The notes beneath the pieces are model-generated. The model had not been told where the DNA came from and ran no database searches. It worked only from the letters and a program-made list of their open reading frames with translations. Below, in pieces: positions 25,551 through 38,700 of a stretch of 64,000 nt of DNA (positions are counted from its first letter, which is position 1; every line of letters starts with the position of its first letter). The stretch is from Cymodocea nodosa (taxonomy: Eukaryota > Streptophyta > Magnoliopsida > Alismatales > Cymodoceaceae), in the NCBI GenBank assembly GCA_036874045.1, contig CM072338.1:18808501-18872500 (forward strand), written 5' to 3'. The translations under genes were made by a program, and so were the position numbers.

Positions 25551-27600
25551 CGAGGAACAACCACAACAACACTCGAATCGGCGCCGCTTCTGCGGATTCC
25601 ACTCGACTAGATTGCAGCGACGGGACGCGAAGAAGATTTGGGAAGTTCCTTCTGATTGAAAAGTCTAGGGCTCAGGAGGGGATCGAATATTTCGTTTTGT
25701 GGTCTTTCCCGTAAAATCTACCGATGTTTATATTTATCGAATATCATTTTTATTTACGGCAGCATTTATAATGTCATTGTTACATGAAATATTGATATTT
25801 ATTTATAAAATTCGATATTTATTTATATTTTAACTGTCCTAAATGTTGATATTTATTTGTAAATATTATTTATTTATTCACATAATATAATTTCAAAAAA
25901 AATGCATTTATTTATAATATATAAATAAATTTGTCAAATATATGTAAAGATAATATAAGAAATATGATTTTTTTTCTAAAAATACTATCAAATACAACTT
26001 TCAGTTTACCGTAAAGAATTTAAAAAGTTAGAAATAACTCTTAAACTCTTAAATTTCAGTTTTTAAGCTTTTAAATTTTAAGAGATAGAGCCATATCACT
26101 GTCAATAGTATTCATAATTGATGATAATATCATGTCAAACTCTGCAATAGCCATGTGATTTTTATAATTAATATTTATATTGAAAGATTATCAACCATTA
26201 AATTAATGACTTCATAGGTCTAGGGTAACGTTTGTTTTACATCTGATTATTGTGATTAGTATTGTGTTGTGTTAAGTTAGTATTATTTTACAAACATAAG
26301 ATAAGTTGACATAAAATTTCTAAGTTTGTTATTATTCGTTTGCGTATGATTTTAAAACAAAACGAATACTATTTTTATCTCACTTTATAAAATATCTATA
26401 ACTTCTAACTCTTGAAATGATGCATTTGTCGTTGTCTTCGTTATTTTAAATTAAAGAATAGTGTCATAAAGTTAACTTGATGATCTTAAATTGCTGACAA
26501 AGAAATAATGTAGAACAATATAGAAGAGTCCTCTTTATCTTATATTTTTTTAAAGGTAAATTCATCTTCACTTGCCATTTTTATAAAAGCTCTATAATTT
26601 CAACATTTACAATCATAGAAAGCTCGATGGTTCAACACATTTTCTTAACAAACTTGATGATAGCCATATCTAATGTTACTATATCATAGGTTAAGGCAAA
26701 AAAAAGATATAAGATTTCAATAAATATAGAAGTACGATAAGTTTAGAAATATCTTTTAAGATATTTCATTATAAATCGTTTAACATCGTCATGTCTTTGT
26801 AAAGACAACTCTCTAACTTCTATTCACAAATGATAATAAATATTGGGAAGACGATTGTGTGTACGTATAAATTCGTACATTTAAAGCATAAATGATTAAA
26901 CTTTATCGTAGAAGAAAATAAATTATATAAAAATAAATCTTCGAAGGTTAGAATATGTTGAAGTATTAACATATCTCTCGATAATGTTGTTCAAATGTTT
27001 GGATACTTTTCTTAATTCAACTATAATTTTATAATTAGAGCGTTTTATCTATTAGTATATCTATCTTTTATCGAAAAAAGAATATGGCGAAAGCTTATTA
27101 ATCCAACGAGAAATTTGAAAAACACACAAAGTATTTCTTTTATACTCACAAAAATAAGAAAAATACATTTCTTTATTTTTCTTGGTAAAAATATACACAA
27201 ACAACAATAATTTGCTTAAGGAAAGGAAATTTAATTATCTTTATTTTCTAGTAGACAAACCACCAAGTTTTGGATGAAATTTTGATTTGATATTGGAATC
27301 TAATTTTAGTAAAATGCCGAAGATTGTAGATAGCATTCATCTAGGATTCAATGTTTTTTTCTTAATATTTCATGACAAAAATATATTTTAACATAGAAAA
27401 GAAAAAATGACGTACAATTAAAGAAATGAAATGGATTCGGTAAGAAAATCAATCTTCTCGTGTTTGTTTCGGAATAAACCATTTACGAAAAATATCAAGC
27501 GCGGGCAACTTGGGCGGATCTTGGTGGAACCCGATTAACCAAATTTAGCGGCTTACCGAGCAGGTTCCACATAAACTAGATACCGCAGAAAAATTGTCCG
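25551..27600. other. Divergent intergenic region between PTB and EMB1579
   Basis: The first 100-150 bp are the probable PTB leader (GC-richer, with ctcgaatcggcgccgc). From 25700 to 27460 the sequence is very AT-rich with no recognisable gene or repeat family. From about 27470 GC content rises toward the EMB1579 promoter. Confidence 0.5.
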
Positions 27601-27797
27601 TGTTCATCCTCGTCTCCTTCTCGTGGGAGGCGTCATCCAAACCCTAAGCCACTGAGCTCTATTGTACCGCTACGCTGCTGCCGGTCCGTACGTTGTCGAC
27701 ATAGCTCGCGTAGCCGTCGTCGGTGTCCAACGTTGTACACACCTTCGACGGTCTTCTGACGCCGTACTTCTCAAACCGTCTCGGCATCTTCTGAGGT
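27601..27797 (+). promoter_or_regulatory. Probable 5'-UTR exon and telo-box of EMB1579
   Basis: A GC-rich block with AAACCCTAA (telo-box) at 27639-27647 and a candidate donor (tctgag|gtttgt) at about 27797. The coding start is 1.95 kb downstream, in an exon whose acceptor (tttgttttag) ends at 29729, so a long 5'-UTR intron is inferred. There is no in-frame coding extension. Confidence 0.45.
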
Positions 27798-29754
27798 TTG
27801 TCGAACCCTATTCTGATAGTTTGGATTCAGGTTTCAATTATACAAGCATCGATATGTTTTTGATATGGTATATACAGGAGTTCAAGTTCTTCCCTATAAT
27901 GTTGCTTTCATTCTCTTGCAATTCCGTGGTTCCGCAGTCTTGGTCTTGAAGTAAGACTGCTTATCTTCTTCGATTTTTATTTGAACCACGATGGCGCAAA
28001 GTTTTTCTTTCTTTATCTTTTTTTTTTTTATCGCTCGCTTAGCCTTCATGTACGTGGTTGCATACTATTTTCCATTCGTTATCTGTATTATTGCAGTCAC
28101 TTCAAGGTTGGATTTTAGGAGTCTGCGACAATTTGATGGTACCATTGGTAGCTCTTGAACTGATTACATGGGATCGTCCTTGTCGCCCTTGTTGTGTAGC
28201 CAGTTTTAGGTTATGCACAGTTTGGTTTTAAGTAGGCAACAAATCATAAAATTATTTTCTCACGCATTAGAGTTTATTTCTTTGTACGGTAGCTAAAAAC
28301 CAAGTCCAATCACAAAAACTTGTGAAGCACTTAGGACTCCAGACTTATCAGCCTCAGACATACTTGCATGAATTGACCTTTGGACGTTTCATGCCTTGTT
28401 ACTGATCTGATCCGGTAATAGATGCAGTCAGGTTCCGTATTGGAGACTTGGATTTAGGTGTTTTAACCTTTTTTCCTTGCAAAAAACTTAAATAAATTTT
28501 TTGATGGAATAATACTGAAACGTAAATATTGAAATATACATATGATAATATACTTGGGACTTAGTATTTTGATGTTATCTAGAAATTATTTATTTATTTG
28601 AATGCTATTTAGGAAGTAGTAAAGCTAAAAGAAGGCATAATTAGAATTAGATATTTATGAAAATATATATTGTACGCATCATAAATAAAAAAGATCATGT
28701 AAATGGGTGTGTAGGTGCCCAAGCTTAGCGCCAAATTGCCTTAGTGTTCTGGTTTTAGACCACCACACAAATATGCTTGAGGCATGTTCATTTTAAAAAA
28801 TTTAATCGTATTCAACAGTCATGTAGCTAGACTAATAGAGATATTCGCTAAACTTCCATGAACCTGCATACAAACATGACCTCATCTTGACACACCAAAT
28901 GTGAAATCATTATTTCTTTGTCATTCTTATTTAAGGTTTATATCACTAGTTTTATCATTTGGCATGTTTCTATTTAAAGTATGTATATAACCATACAAGT
29001 TTGATTGCTAGTTAATTTTAGTATTATTTATAACTTACATGTATTTTCGAAATATTAAATAATTTCGATAATTCTACATGGTATTACTCATATAATCATA
29101 TAATTACTATATTTATTGTCTTATTCATCATTAATGTTCATTATCAATATTCATGATAGTAATTTTTTGCGTTCTTCATTGGAGAAGACAATATCTCAAT
29201 GGGAACTTATTTTAGTTAGTCTTCCTGTTTGAAAGCTCTAGCATGCAGTTTGTGAATGGATTTTATCAATATTGATTTCCAGTTATTCTCTTAATTCATT
29301 ATTTATCCTTTTCCTTGTCAATCGAGCACTAACATTTACTCATGTGCATTTTGTAGTTATGTATAAGCATGTGCAATTAAGTGTAATTTTATTTATGCTC
29401 TTTATATGCATGCAGTGATTATTATACTCTAATTACTTATGTAAAAAATATCTTGGGTATTCTTGAGTTGCCCTCATGAAATGCTATTGATCATATTTCT
29501 ACATCATGAGTTGTATTTTATTGACGTTTTACTTAACAGTCTCCAGGGTTGCCTTAAGTTGCACTGCAAGTAACACTACTAGTCATATTACTTTGTTATT
29601 GGTTGTATTTTATTAATGCTTTTTGCCTACATCCCTGTAATTAGTCATTTTGTTGATGTTGTGTGCGTATGGATTGAGAAGATTGGTCCTGAATTAACTA
29701 TTACATCTGTTTCCATGATTTGTTTTAGGGTGCTCTAGCTGGTACATAGCAAAG

Positions 29755-32700
29755 ATGTACCCTTCAAAAGGGGGTAACATGTATGGGCAACAATCTTATG
29801 CTGTACATCAGCCATATGGCCAAACAGTATGTGTAAAAGTCTACATCAAAAGCATTTATATTGTTTTTTTTGGCAATCAAAGGCTTGCAACTTCCAACAA
29901 AAAATTATGCTTGGTTTATGATTGTGCTTGCAGTCAGGAATGGGTTATTCTGGTATTCCAATTGGTGGGATGGATGGGTCATCCCAGCTTTCTTTGCCTG
30001 CTCGCCAGGCATCAATTATTGGTTCTTCTCAGGAAGCTAGCATTGGTGGATACAGAGCATATGGTTCACAAGCTCCACAATATGGAGGGCAATATGCTTC
30101 TCTTTATGGATCAACAACTCTTAATAATTCCCAGCAGGTCAATATTGTTTATCTACATGTTCAGTGTTTCAAAAATAGCAAGATCTCATGTGATGCTGGA
30201 CTGTAGATGTTTCCATTATTAATCAAACATATTTTTAATTTTTTTGATAATCCTGTATTATGTACTTACCCTATGGTTGATCAGCACTAGTACAGCAGTT
30301 CACCTGTGAAATCTTTATTTCTACATCTTTTAATGTGCCCCTGTCAAATCTGCCTGTTGAAACTGTCTCATTGCACTCATCAATATCTCAATGTTGGCTT
30401 TGGCTGGTATTGTAATAATTTTGAACTTGTGTTTAATATTAACCAAACACTTTTGTATTATGCTTTTTTTATTAAGTTTTTTGTGTTTGTGTAACAAGTT
30501 CATAGAAATTCACGGAAGGAAACACAAAAGCTTATGATTAGTTGCTTTCTATCCTTTCATAGAAAGTAGTTCATTAGCAATTTTGTTCTAAAATACTGTT
30601 GCAACAATGGCATGGGTCTTTTATTTGATTAACTAGGAAAAGGAAAAGGAAAAGAGTACAATAAGGTTGCCAACTATCAGGCAGGTGCAGTGCAACAACA
30701 TTACTGCTAAAAGAGTGAAAGGGAAGGGGAAGCTAAGTTGCCCTTCATCCCAAGTGAGTGGACATTAAGCATTGTTAGTGCATTGGGTTATGGCTGGTTT
30801 GACTGCTCCATTTGAAGATGTATGTCAGACATGTTGAAAAGATGGGTGATCATGAACTGGACCCCTCTCCATACAAAGAAGTAGTTGGCTTTGTTTGGTT
30901 TGGATTTTCAGAACTTTTAAATTTCCTCTTCCAGTTGCATTCCTTTAGTTCCTTTCCTGGTCCTATGTGTTGGAGTGACTAAAATGAGGGAGTGGCTAAG
31001 GGCGCCTCTCCTTGCAATTGCATGACTGAGGTGACCATATGCTACCTTTGCTTGATCCTCATATGGTATTTTTCTGCATCCATGGTATTCATAAGCAATT
31101 TAGGTTAGTACATCTGTCCAATCCACCCTTGGCCGTCCAAGTCAACCCATAATTAGAACTTTGAGCCTATACACAATTGACATTCTAAGCCTGCCCATGA
31201 TTGAAACTTCAAGCCAACGCAGAGGGTGATGCCTCAATAGGCCCAACAATGGGGTGCTCACTAGTGGTGGGTTGTGCAATTGTCAATTGGCTCTGTTTTC
31301 TATTTGTCCCTCTCTTTTTTCTTTTGAGCCTCCTGCAACTCTTCCCTGGTGAAACTATATATCCCTCATTAGTATCTATCCTTTGAGAACAGGTTTTAGG
31401 CTTAGGTTTGACCTTAGTGGGAAAATGGATTACCTAAGGATACATCTTCACAGATCAGGATGTATTGGCCCTGACACTTGATCTACAAGTTTTGTATGGT
31501 TTTTTATTTTAATCTTTATAAGCTATATTTCTATTTGTGTGCTCATAACATGACTTCCCTACCTTAGTTGTATCCTTTAAGTGCCAAGTTGAGACTAGTT
31601 GTGCTGAATTGCCTTGGTTTGATATAATTGATAGATTCACATGTGAAAGACTTGCTTTCATTCAATTTGGATAAGTCTCACTTCAGCTCACTTTCTTTTG
31701 CCTTTCCACCTTTGGAGAGTCAGTCACCTTTTTCCTGCTTCACTTAAGTTGGAGACCTAGCCTAGCTTCTAATGCCTGACATCTTGAGTTGATAGCCTCT
31801 GTCCACTAAGTAATTTGTTAGTTTTTTCTTTCCTTCCCATCAGCTTGTTGAACTCTACGGATCTGAGTACCTTTTCCCTAGTCTCATATTTGGGTTCGAA
31901 TATATCTATCATCCCATACCCATAGAAGAAGACAAGATTCCTTTGATCCTATGTCAACCCTCTTTTTTGTGTACATGTTGAATTAAACATTGACACATGT
32001 TGGTGAAAATTTGTAGGTGTGTCAGTTTTTTGAATTGTTGAAACACCTTCAAAATCAATGTTGACATGGTTATTTGTTAACAACAAGTGAACCTTTTTAC
32101 AATATTTCTATAGACATTATTTTGACATAACAATATTCTATTGACATGTCAAAACTTTCAACTTACCAAAGTCCAATACAAAAGCAAAGTTGCATTCCTT
32201 GATTGTATGGTCCCAAAGGACCCTATTGAGGTGTCATTGTGTGGGAGTGGCTTCCCTCCTCTCACTTTGGAAGGGAGGAATTCCTAAACCAACTATCTCA
32301 CCCTATTCGAGATTTGCTCCTAAAGTCCAATTATGATTGACCTTTTGAATGGATGAAATTGGAATCTGTAATCAGAGGAAGAACCCAAGGGAACTTTTTT
32401 TCTTTGTGTGGGAGGGCTTGAGAATGGGGAGGCCACCATTAAATTGCTACACATCTGGCACATCGGGCACTTTTTGGTGATGGCTGCGCATCAGCAGCAA
32501 TTTAGAAGCAGTAGATGAAGGGAGAACCGGACAGAACTTGTTTCCTTGTGTGGCGAGGTTTTGAAAATGGGGTGGCCACCATCAAATCCCTAAACATTTG
32601 GCACATTGGGAGCACTTTGGTGATATTGATGCTGCTCTAACATGGTCAAGTGCTTTGGTGGAAGAACACACATCATTTTTATTTCTTTAATTTGAAGTTG

Positions 32701-35700
32701 GCCCATTCAATCAATTGGAGCTCCAGTTGCTTTCCTCAGTCAGCCCTTATTACTTTATAACTTTGAGTTACTTTATTATCTGAATGGTTTGCTGCACACT
32801 AAGTGCTCATATCAAGTTTCAAGTGTCCTCATTCTCACTTGATTTTTAGCATCTGCTTCTTTAGGCATTGGGATTTTCAAAGTTGGATAGTCCATGCATC
32901 ATCTCTAATGAGTGGAATCCCAAGTTTCTTCCATAGCAATGCCAGTTTTTTCTCTTTTGTTTATGCTACTTGAGCTTCTCTGGCATTTAGGAGCTCTATT
33001 TGTCGTTATAGGTTGTAAGAAAGAAAGCTAAAATGCTCAAGTTTTGTTTCCATATTAGTTTTGATGGCATGCTTTTGGAAGGTTCAATTTTAATCCATTT
33101 CCTTTTACTGCTGCTGAAAGAAAAAGAGAAATCTCAACTGTTGAAATTCCATCACTGTTGTTTGAAGTTAGAAAAATTGTTTTGTGAAATACAGGATCTT
33201 GATCATTGGATGTTGTTGTTTGATGGGCTTTGTGATGATTTCATAAATTTCAAAGCATGTTTGTAGAAAAGGTGGTAGTCTTAATATATTGCTTCTGACA
33301 TTAGTTTTAAGGATTATTGGCTTTTTTTTGTTTTTGCATTGGATTTGGTTCTCTCTGATCTACTGGTGATGCCCTTGTTTGTTTGGTTAACCCTGTTTTG
33401 TTTAATTGTTGGTTATTGAACCATTTTACCTGATTCCAGAACAAGACAATTTTTAGTTCAAATAAAAGCCATAGAAGGAATTTATTTTGCTTCACACTTC
33501 AATGCTGCTAAGATGGTGTAGAAGAAGTTATGTTTTTTTCACTTCATCTTTTTTATTTTGATTTCAATCTCTAGATAATTATTCAAGTATTGCCATGGAA
33601 CTCGATGTTAATTTATGTATTTATTCTTTTACATGTCATATATTGTTGTGAACAGGTTCCTTCAATGGCAAGTAAAGCTAGTGGATCAACCACCATTCAG
33701 GGTAGGGCAGGTTATGGCTCTACAACAACTGAACCTTCCAAGTTTGCACCTACTGTTCTAGGATCTAGCTTGGGATCAAAAGCAGATGAATACAATCCTG
33801 TGGGATACAAAGCAGACCAATATTCATTGGCTAAGGGTGCAGATTATGCCTCTCTAGATAGACGATACTATGCTGAGCATCAGAATGCTTATATTGGGAG
33901 AGACTTGGCTACAGATCCAGTTAGAAGATATGCTGATTCCACCCCTGTTGGCCTTCAAGCACAGGTTTGGCTTTTATACAATGTAGTTTTGTAGAATTAA
34001 ATTCCAGTTTCTTAGATTTGTGTTTCTGTTGGATAACTTCTAATCCATCATCTTTTGCGCTAATTGAACAGAGTGAGATGCGTGACCACATTGACCAGGT
34101 TTTTACCTTTTCCTTTTTCCTTCACAAGTTATTTTGATTTTCTGTCCTGTTTTAGCTACTTGTATTACACCAAAATTTATTACAGCCTGCATTGCATCGC
34201 CAGCAGCAGTTGCTGAAATCACAGTCTCTGCAATCAGGCCCTGATGTAAGGTACACTTTGATATTTTTTAAATTTATACTACACTTTAATAAAAAATTTT
34301 CTGAAAGGTATGCTATTTTTTGGGTTGTCTTTCTTATATGTGTTGAAGTGGCGTTTGGTTTGTTTATTATTTTCATCTATATCAGAAGCATGCTGCCTGT
34401 GCATTAAGTTTTGTTTTATTCCATGAATCCGGTCCATAGTTTTATTTAATGGTGATTCTTGGGAGCTATACTACACTAAGGGCAATATGCATTTCTGGCA
34501 GACAAACTGACTATCTTGCAGCAAGAGTTGATTCTGTGCGGCCTGGACCACAAGATCTTGGCAACTACGGTGGAAGACTTGATGCCAATCCTCGTAATTT
34601 ATCCGTGATGACTAGTTCTGCATATGGTGGACAACATACATCTTCAATTTTAGGTGGAGCTCCAAGGAGGGATGCTGATGATTTTATGTATGGACAAGGA
34701 TCAGCTAATGCTGGTTATGCAGTTGGTCTACCCCCTGGTCGTGATTACATTGCAGGAAAAGGTGTTCATGGGTCAACCCTTAATTCTGATTATCAACTAG
34801 GTATTTCATCACATAGCGGGCATCCAAGCATTGGAGCATCTCTCATGGATAAGGATGATAGAAGTGAGTATCATCGGGAACTTGAGAGAAGGGAAGAAGA
34901 GCGTAGAAGAGAACTTGCACGTATTGAAAAAGAACGGGAAAGAGAAAGAGATCGTGAACGAGAAAGGGAAAGGGAACGTGAACGAGAACGGGCTCGTGAA
35001 CGTGAAAGGGCTTGGCTTTTGGAACGTCGAGATAAGGAGAGAGAAAGAGAACGTGAAAGAGAACGAGAACGTAGACGAGTACTTGAACTTAAGCGTGACC
35101 ACTCTCCAACAAGAAAATCTCGAGAACGACAAGTTTCTTCTGTATCAAGGGATGATAAACCATTGCGACGAGTCACTCCAATTCATGAAGCTTTGCATAG
35201 GTGGAATTTGATGTTTTCTTTGCGTCCTATTGTAGCTATATATGTTGCTGCTTAATATGCAGCATTGCTAACAAACACTTTGCTTGCTAACACTGTGCTC
35301 TGTTATGCTGAAGGCGTCATTCACCCGTTAAAGAGAAAAGAAGAGAATATGTCTGCAAGGTAAATCGTATGAGGATTTAGTGATCTGGCACGAGATTATA
35401 TCTATTGGGCATCAGCGATACTATTCAAAACCATTGTGTTCTCTCTCTCTCTCTCTCTCACACACACCCTTTCTCTGTATCACTCACTCTCTCTCTCTCT
35501 CTCTCACCCCTAGTGTTGACTGAAGGCCAGTACATTCTTTTCACTTTTCTAGTTCCTCATGAGAAGTGAAAGCTCTGTGAAGTATACTATGATTGATACA
35601 TTTCTCCTGAAGCCTTTTTATTGTTCCCATTTCTCCTCCGAATTTTTAGATGTGCTGTTTTTTTATTTTCCTAGAGTGACCCGATAGGCAAGAAATTAAT

Positions 35701-38700
35701 GGTTCCATTTTGATATATGAATCTTGGGAATCCTTTCAATTAAATATGAGGTAATTGGTGATGTCTCACTCTTCAAGGCTGTGAAATGATATGTTGTAAT
35801 GTAGTTGTTTCTTTCTGTGTATATGATTTTTTTTCTTCATATCACTTGGGTTAGGAAGCTTATGTATGAACGTATCTTATGAACAATTAAATTAATTTTT
35901 TTTGTAAATGTGCTGATTTTATTAATCACAGGTCTCTCATTTATGCTTAGTGGAAATGGAAAGAGATTATTTTTCAATCAATAAGCGTTATCCTAACTTA
36001 TTCATTTCTCCTGAATTCTCAAAGGTATGCAAAGTGAAGGGGAATGTTTGGAAGTTGATACCCTTATGAGTTTGTCCATGTTTTGATTGTTTCATGTTTG
36101 TTTACTGAATCTGAGTTTGTCCCCCAGCTTGTTCTTCACTGGCCGAACACAGAACTCAATCTGTCACTTTATACTCCAGTTAGGTATGCTTTACAAAAAG
36201 AATCGATAGTGTTAAGTAAAATGTTTTTATGTAGTTTAGCTGCATTATTTTTTAGCATCATGTTCATGTTAATAACAGTGATGTTTTTGAAATGTATTAG
36301 CTTTGAGCATGACGTTATTGAGAAAGATAATCAATCTGGGAGATCAAAATCTGAGGCTATGGAAGAATTGCATAAAGCAAAGTCTTGCTCTGTTATTTGG
36401 AATGCAAAGGTACTGCAATTTTTGATGTATCTAAAATTTTGCATGGTTACCATTCCTGTTGGAACGTGTTGTTGGTCATCAATCACGTGTGTAATACATG
36501 TTTGCATGTGCCGGTTTTGAAATTAAATTTCCACATGTCCAGAAACAAAATGTATTTTGGATCTAAGCATATCACATCAGACAAATCACATTAATGATGG
36601 TTCAATGTTCAGAACCTTCACAAGCAAAAAATAACCATCATTTGGAAGAGAAAAAGGCTAGATAAGCAAAAAAAACCTCTGTCATTGAGAAGCCTAGCCT
36701 GTCTAGAAATCTTGATTGTTTGTATCCTGATTGACCGATGGCTCAATCCTATTATATAGAGATGTATGGTTCCATCAAATGCTGAAATAAAATGGAGAGA
36801 TATCTGAGCCCAAGTTTCCTAGTCCTTTTTACGTGTCATTACCTTCTTAATGTCAGCAAGTGTAAAGCATAACAAATAGTTGAACGAGATGGAAGTTTCT
36901 CAATTCTGCTAAGGGCTTAAAATACAAAATTCATGTGATATTAGGTAAAGTTGAACTTTTTTTTGATTGATTCAATGTTGAGTGTTCCAGTACATTCGGT
37001 ACAATCTAAAGAATATTTTTGCTTTAACTTTGATGGAGAAATTTCTCTAAATTGATAGTCATATTTTCTCTGGTTTTGATTTGAAAATGTTTCTTTTCTC
37101 ATATATGTGAACTTTGGGAAAATTTTAAGGTTTGTTGCGTTTGGTTGTGTTGAAATATTTTTGAATAAAAAGGACAATGATACCAAGGTCATCCGCATAT
37201 CCTAATTATTTACTCTTTTATCTGTTTTTATTGCTCAAACTCTTTTCTCTCTGTTTTCGTATATGTTTTCTGTCATTTTGGTTCAGACAAACTAATTGTA
37301 GTGTTAAGAGTTCTGTCATTGGTTTGGTTTACTAAAAAACTTTAGTTTTCCAATCAAATGATCATCATTAGTATCTAATTTGCTATTTTTTCATGTTCTA
37401 CAATTTTTACTGTAGAGCTTTGATTACAAAATTGTCAGGAGCATGGATTTTTTTCAGAAATGATTATTAAAATTTATAGAAATTAACAAATTTGATCTTA
37501 TTTACTTCTACTTATCATTTTATGGTTTCTGCAAATCTCATAATTTTAGGTGATATTGATGAGTGGTATTGGTAATGATGCTTTGGAGGAGCTTTGCTCT
37601 GATAAAAGTTCTGGTGATAGGATTATGCACATAAACAACATTCTCAAGTTTGTAGTGCTTAGGAAGGACCATTCTTTTATGGCGATTGGAGGCCCTTTGC
37701 AAGTAGATGCAGATGGTATGGATCTATCTGCTGATAATACAACCTTGATTCAGACTGCTAAGAGGTTTGATGCAGTGATGCACTCCTGTACTCCTATCAT
37801 ATTTGTCATCGTCTTGATTAATTGATCATTTGATATTATTTTTTAAATTTAGATGCGTCAAAGATTTGACTGGCTTGGATCTACAGAATTGTAATCACTG
37901 GAATCGATTCCTTGAGGTATTTCTGAACCATTTTGCATGTTTTTTATTGTTTAATGTTACTTAGCACCATTGTATGTAAACTTTCAAAGAAAAATAAAGC
38001 ATCATCGTTTTGCATAATAAATCAGGTAGTCAATAGAGTGCATGGTGTTTCTTTCCTAGTCCCAGATATTTTTAGAGTTCATTATTCTTATATATACATT
38101 TTAGTTTGATGACTGATGGCCATTTCTTGGTTTTACCACTGACACTTGTATTTGCATGGTTCTTGCAGTATCACTTGATTCTTTCCATAGTCTGTAAAGC
38201 TTTCTACTATTTCATACAATATAGTGTAGTCCATATGATAGTTAGCATCATATTTTATACATAAGAGAGTGAGCTCGGTGCAACTGTAAGTTTGTTCCAT
38301 CAAGGTCATTGGTATACATCTTAGAAAATAGTCTACTTATGGAGCCAAGACCACATGTGATTGAACCTTTTTTTGAGCACACTCTAGTGTGTGCTTTGTG
38401 CATCATGCTTGTCCCTTCTCATATTATTGCCCTCATAATTTTTATTCACACTTCTTCTTTACAATTCCATATGTAATCGGTGAGGTCAATAGAAAGTTGT
38501 TCATAATTGCCAATGTATTTCATCATGGCACCCATGGTACCTAAATATGTGACAGGGCCACATGTACCTATACGATATTGTATGCTATGGGTACATGTGT
38601 CAGATATGGGGCATTGTGTGGCCTTTTTGTCTTCCCTGCCATTGCTTTTCTATTTCAGTTGGCATGAATCGCAAATTAATAGTGTAAGGTGTATTTATCT

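Larger units (their letters stand above)
30138..33655 (+). other. EMB1579 intron (3.5 kb) with old repeats
   Basis: Contains dispersed-repeat copy 2 (about 31991-32204) and a diverged tandem pair (about 32385-32480 and 32525-32622). It also has GA-rich sequence near 30640. No open frame carries a recognised domain. It looks like old transposon-derived filler, but the family is unclear. Confidence 0.55.

Noticed and set aside
34809-35176. Open frames antisense to the EMB1579 Arg/Glu array, Ser/Phe- or Ser/Leu-rich
   Set aside because: They are mirror readings of the GAA/CGT repeat codons. The sense frame fits the gene model exactly.
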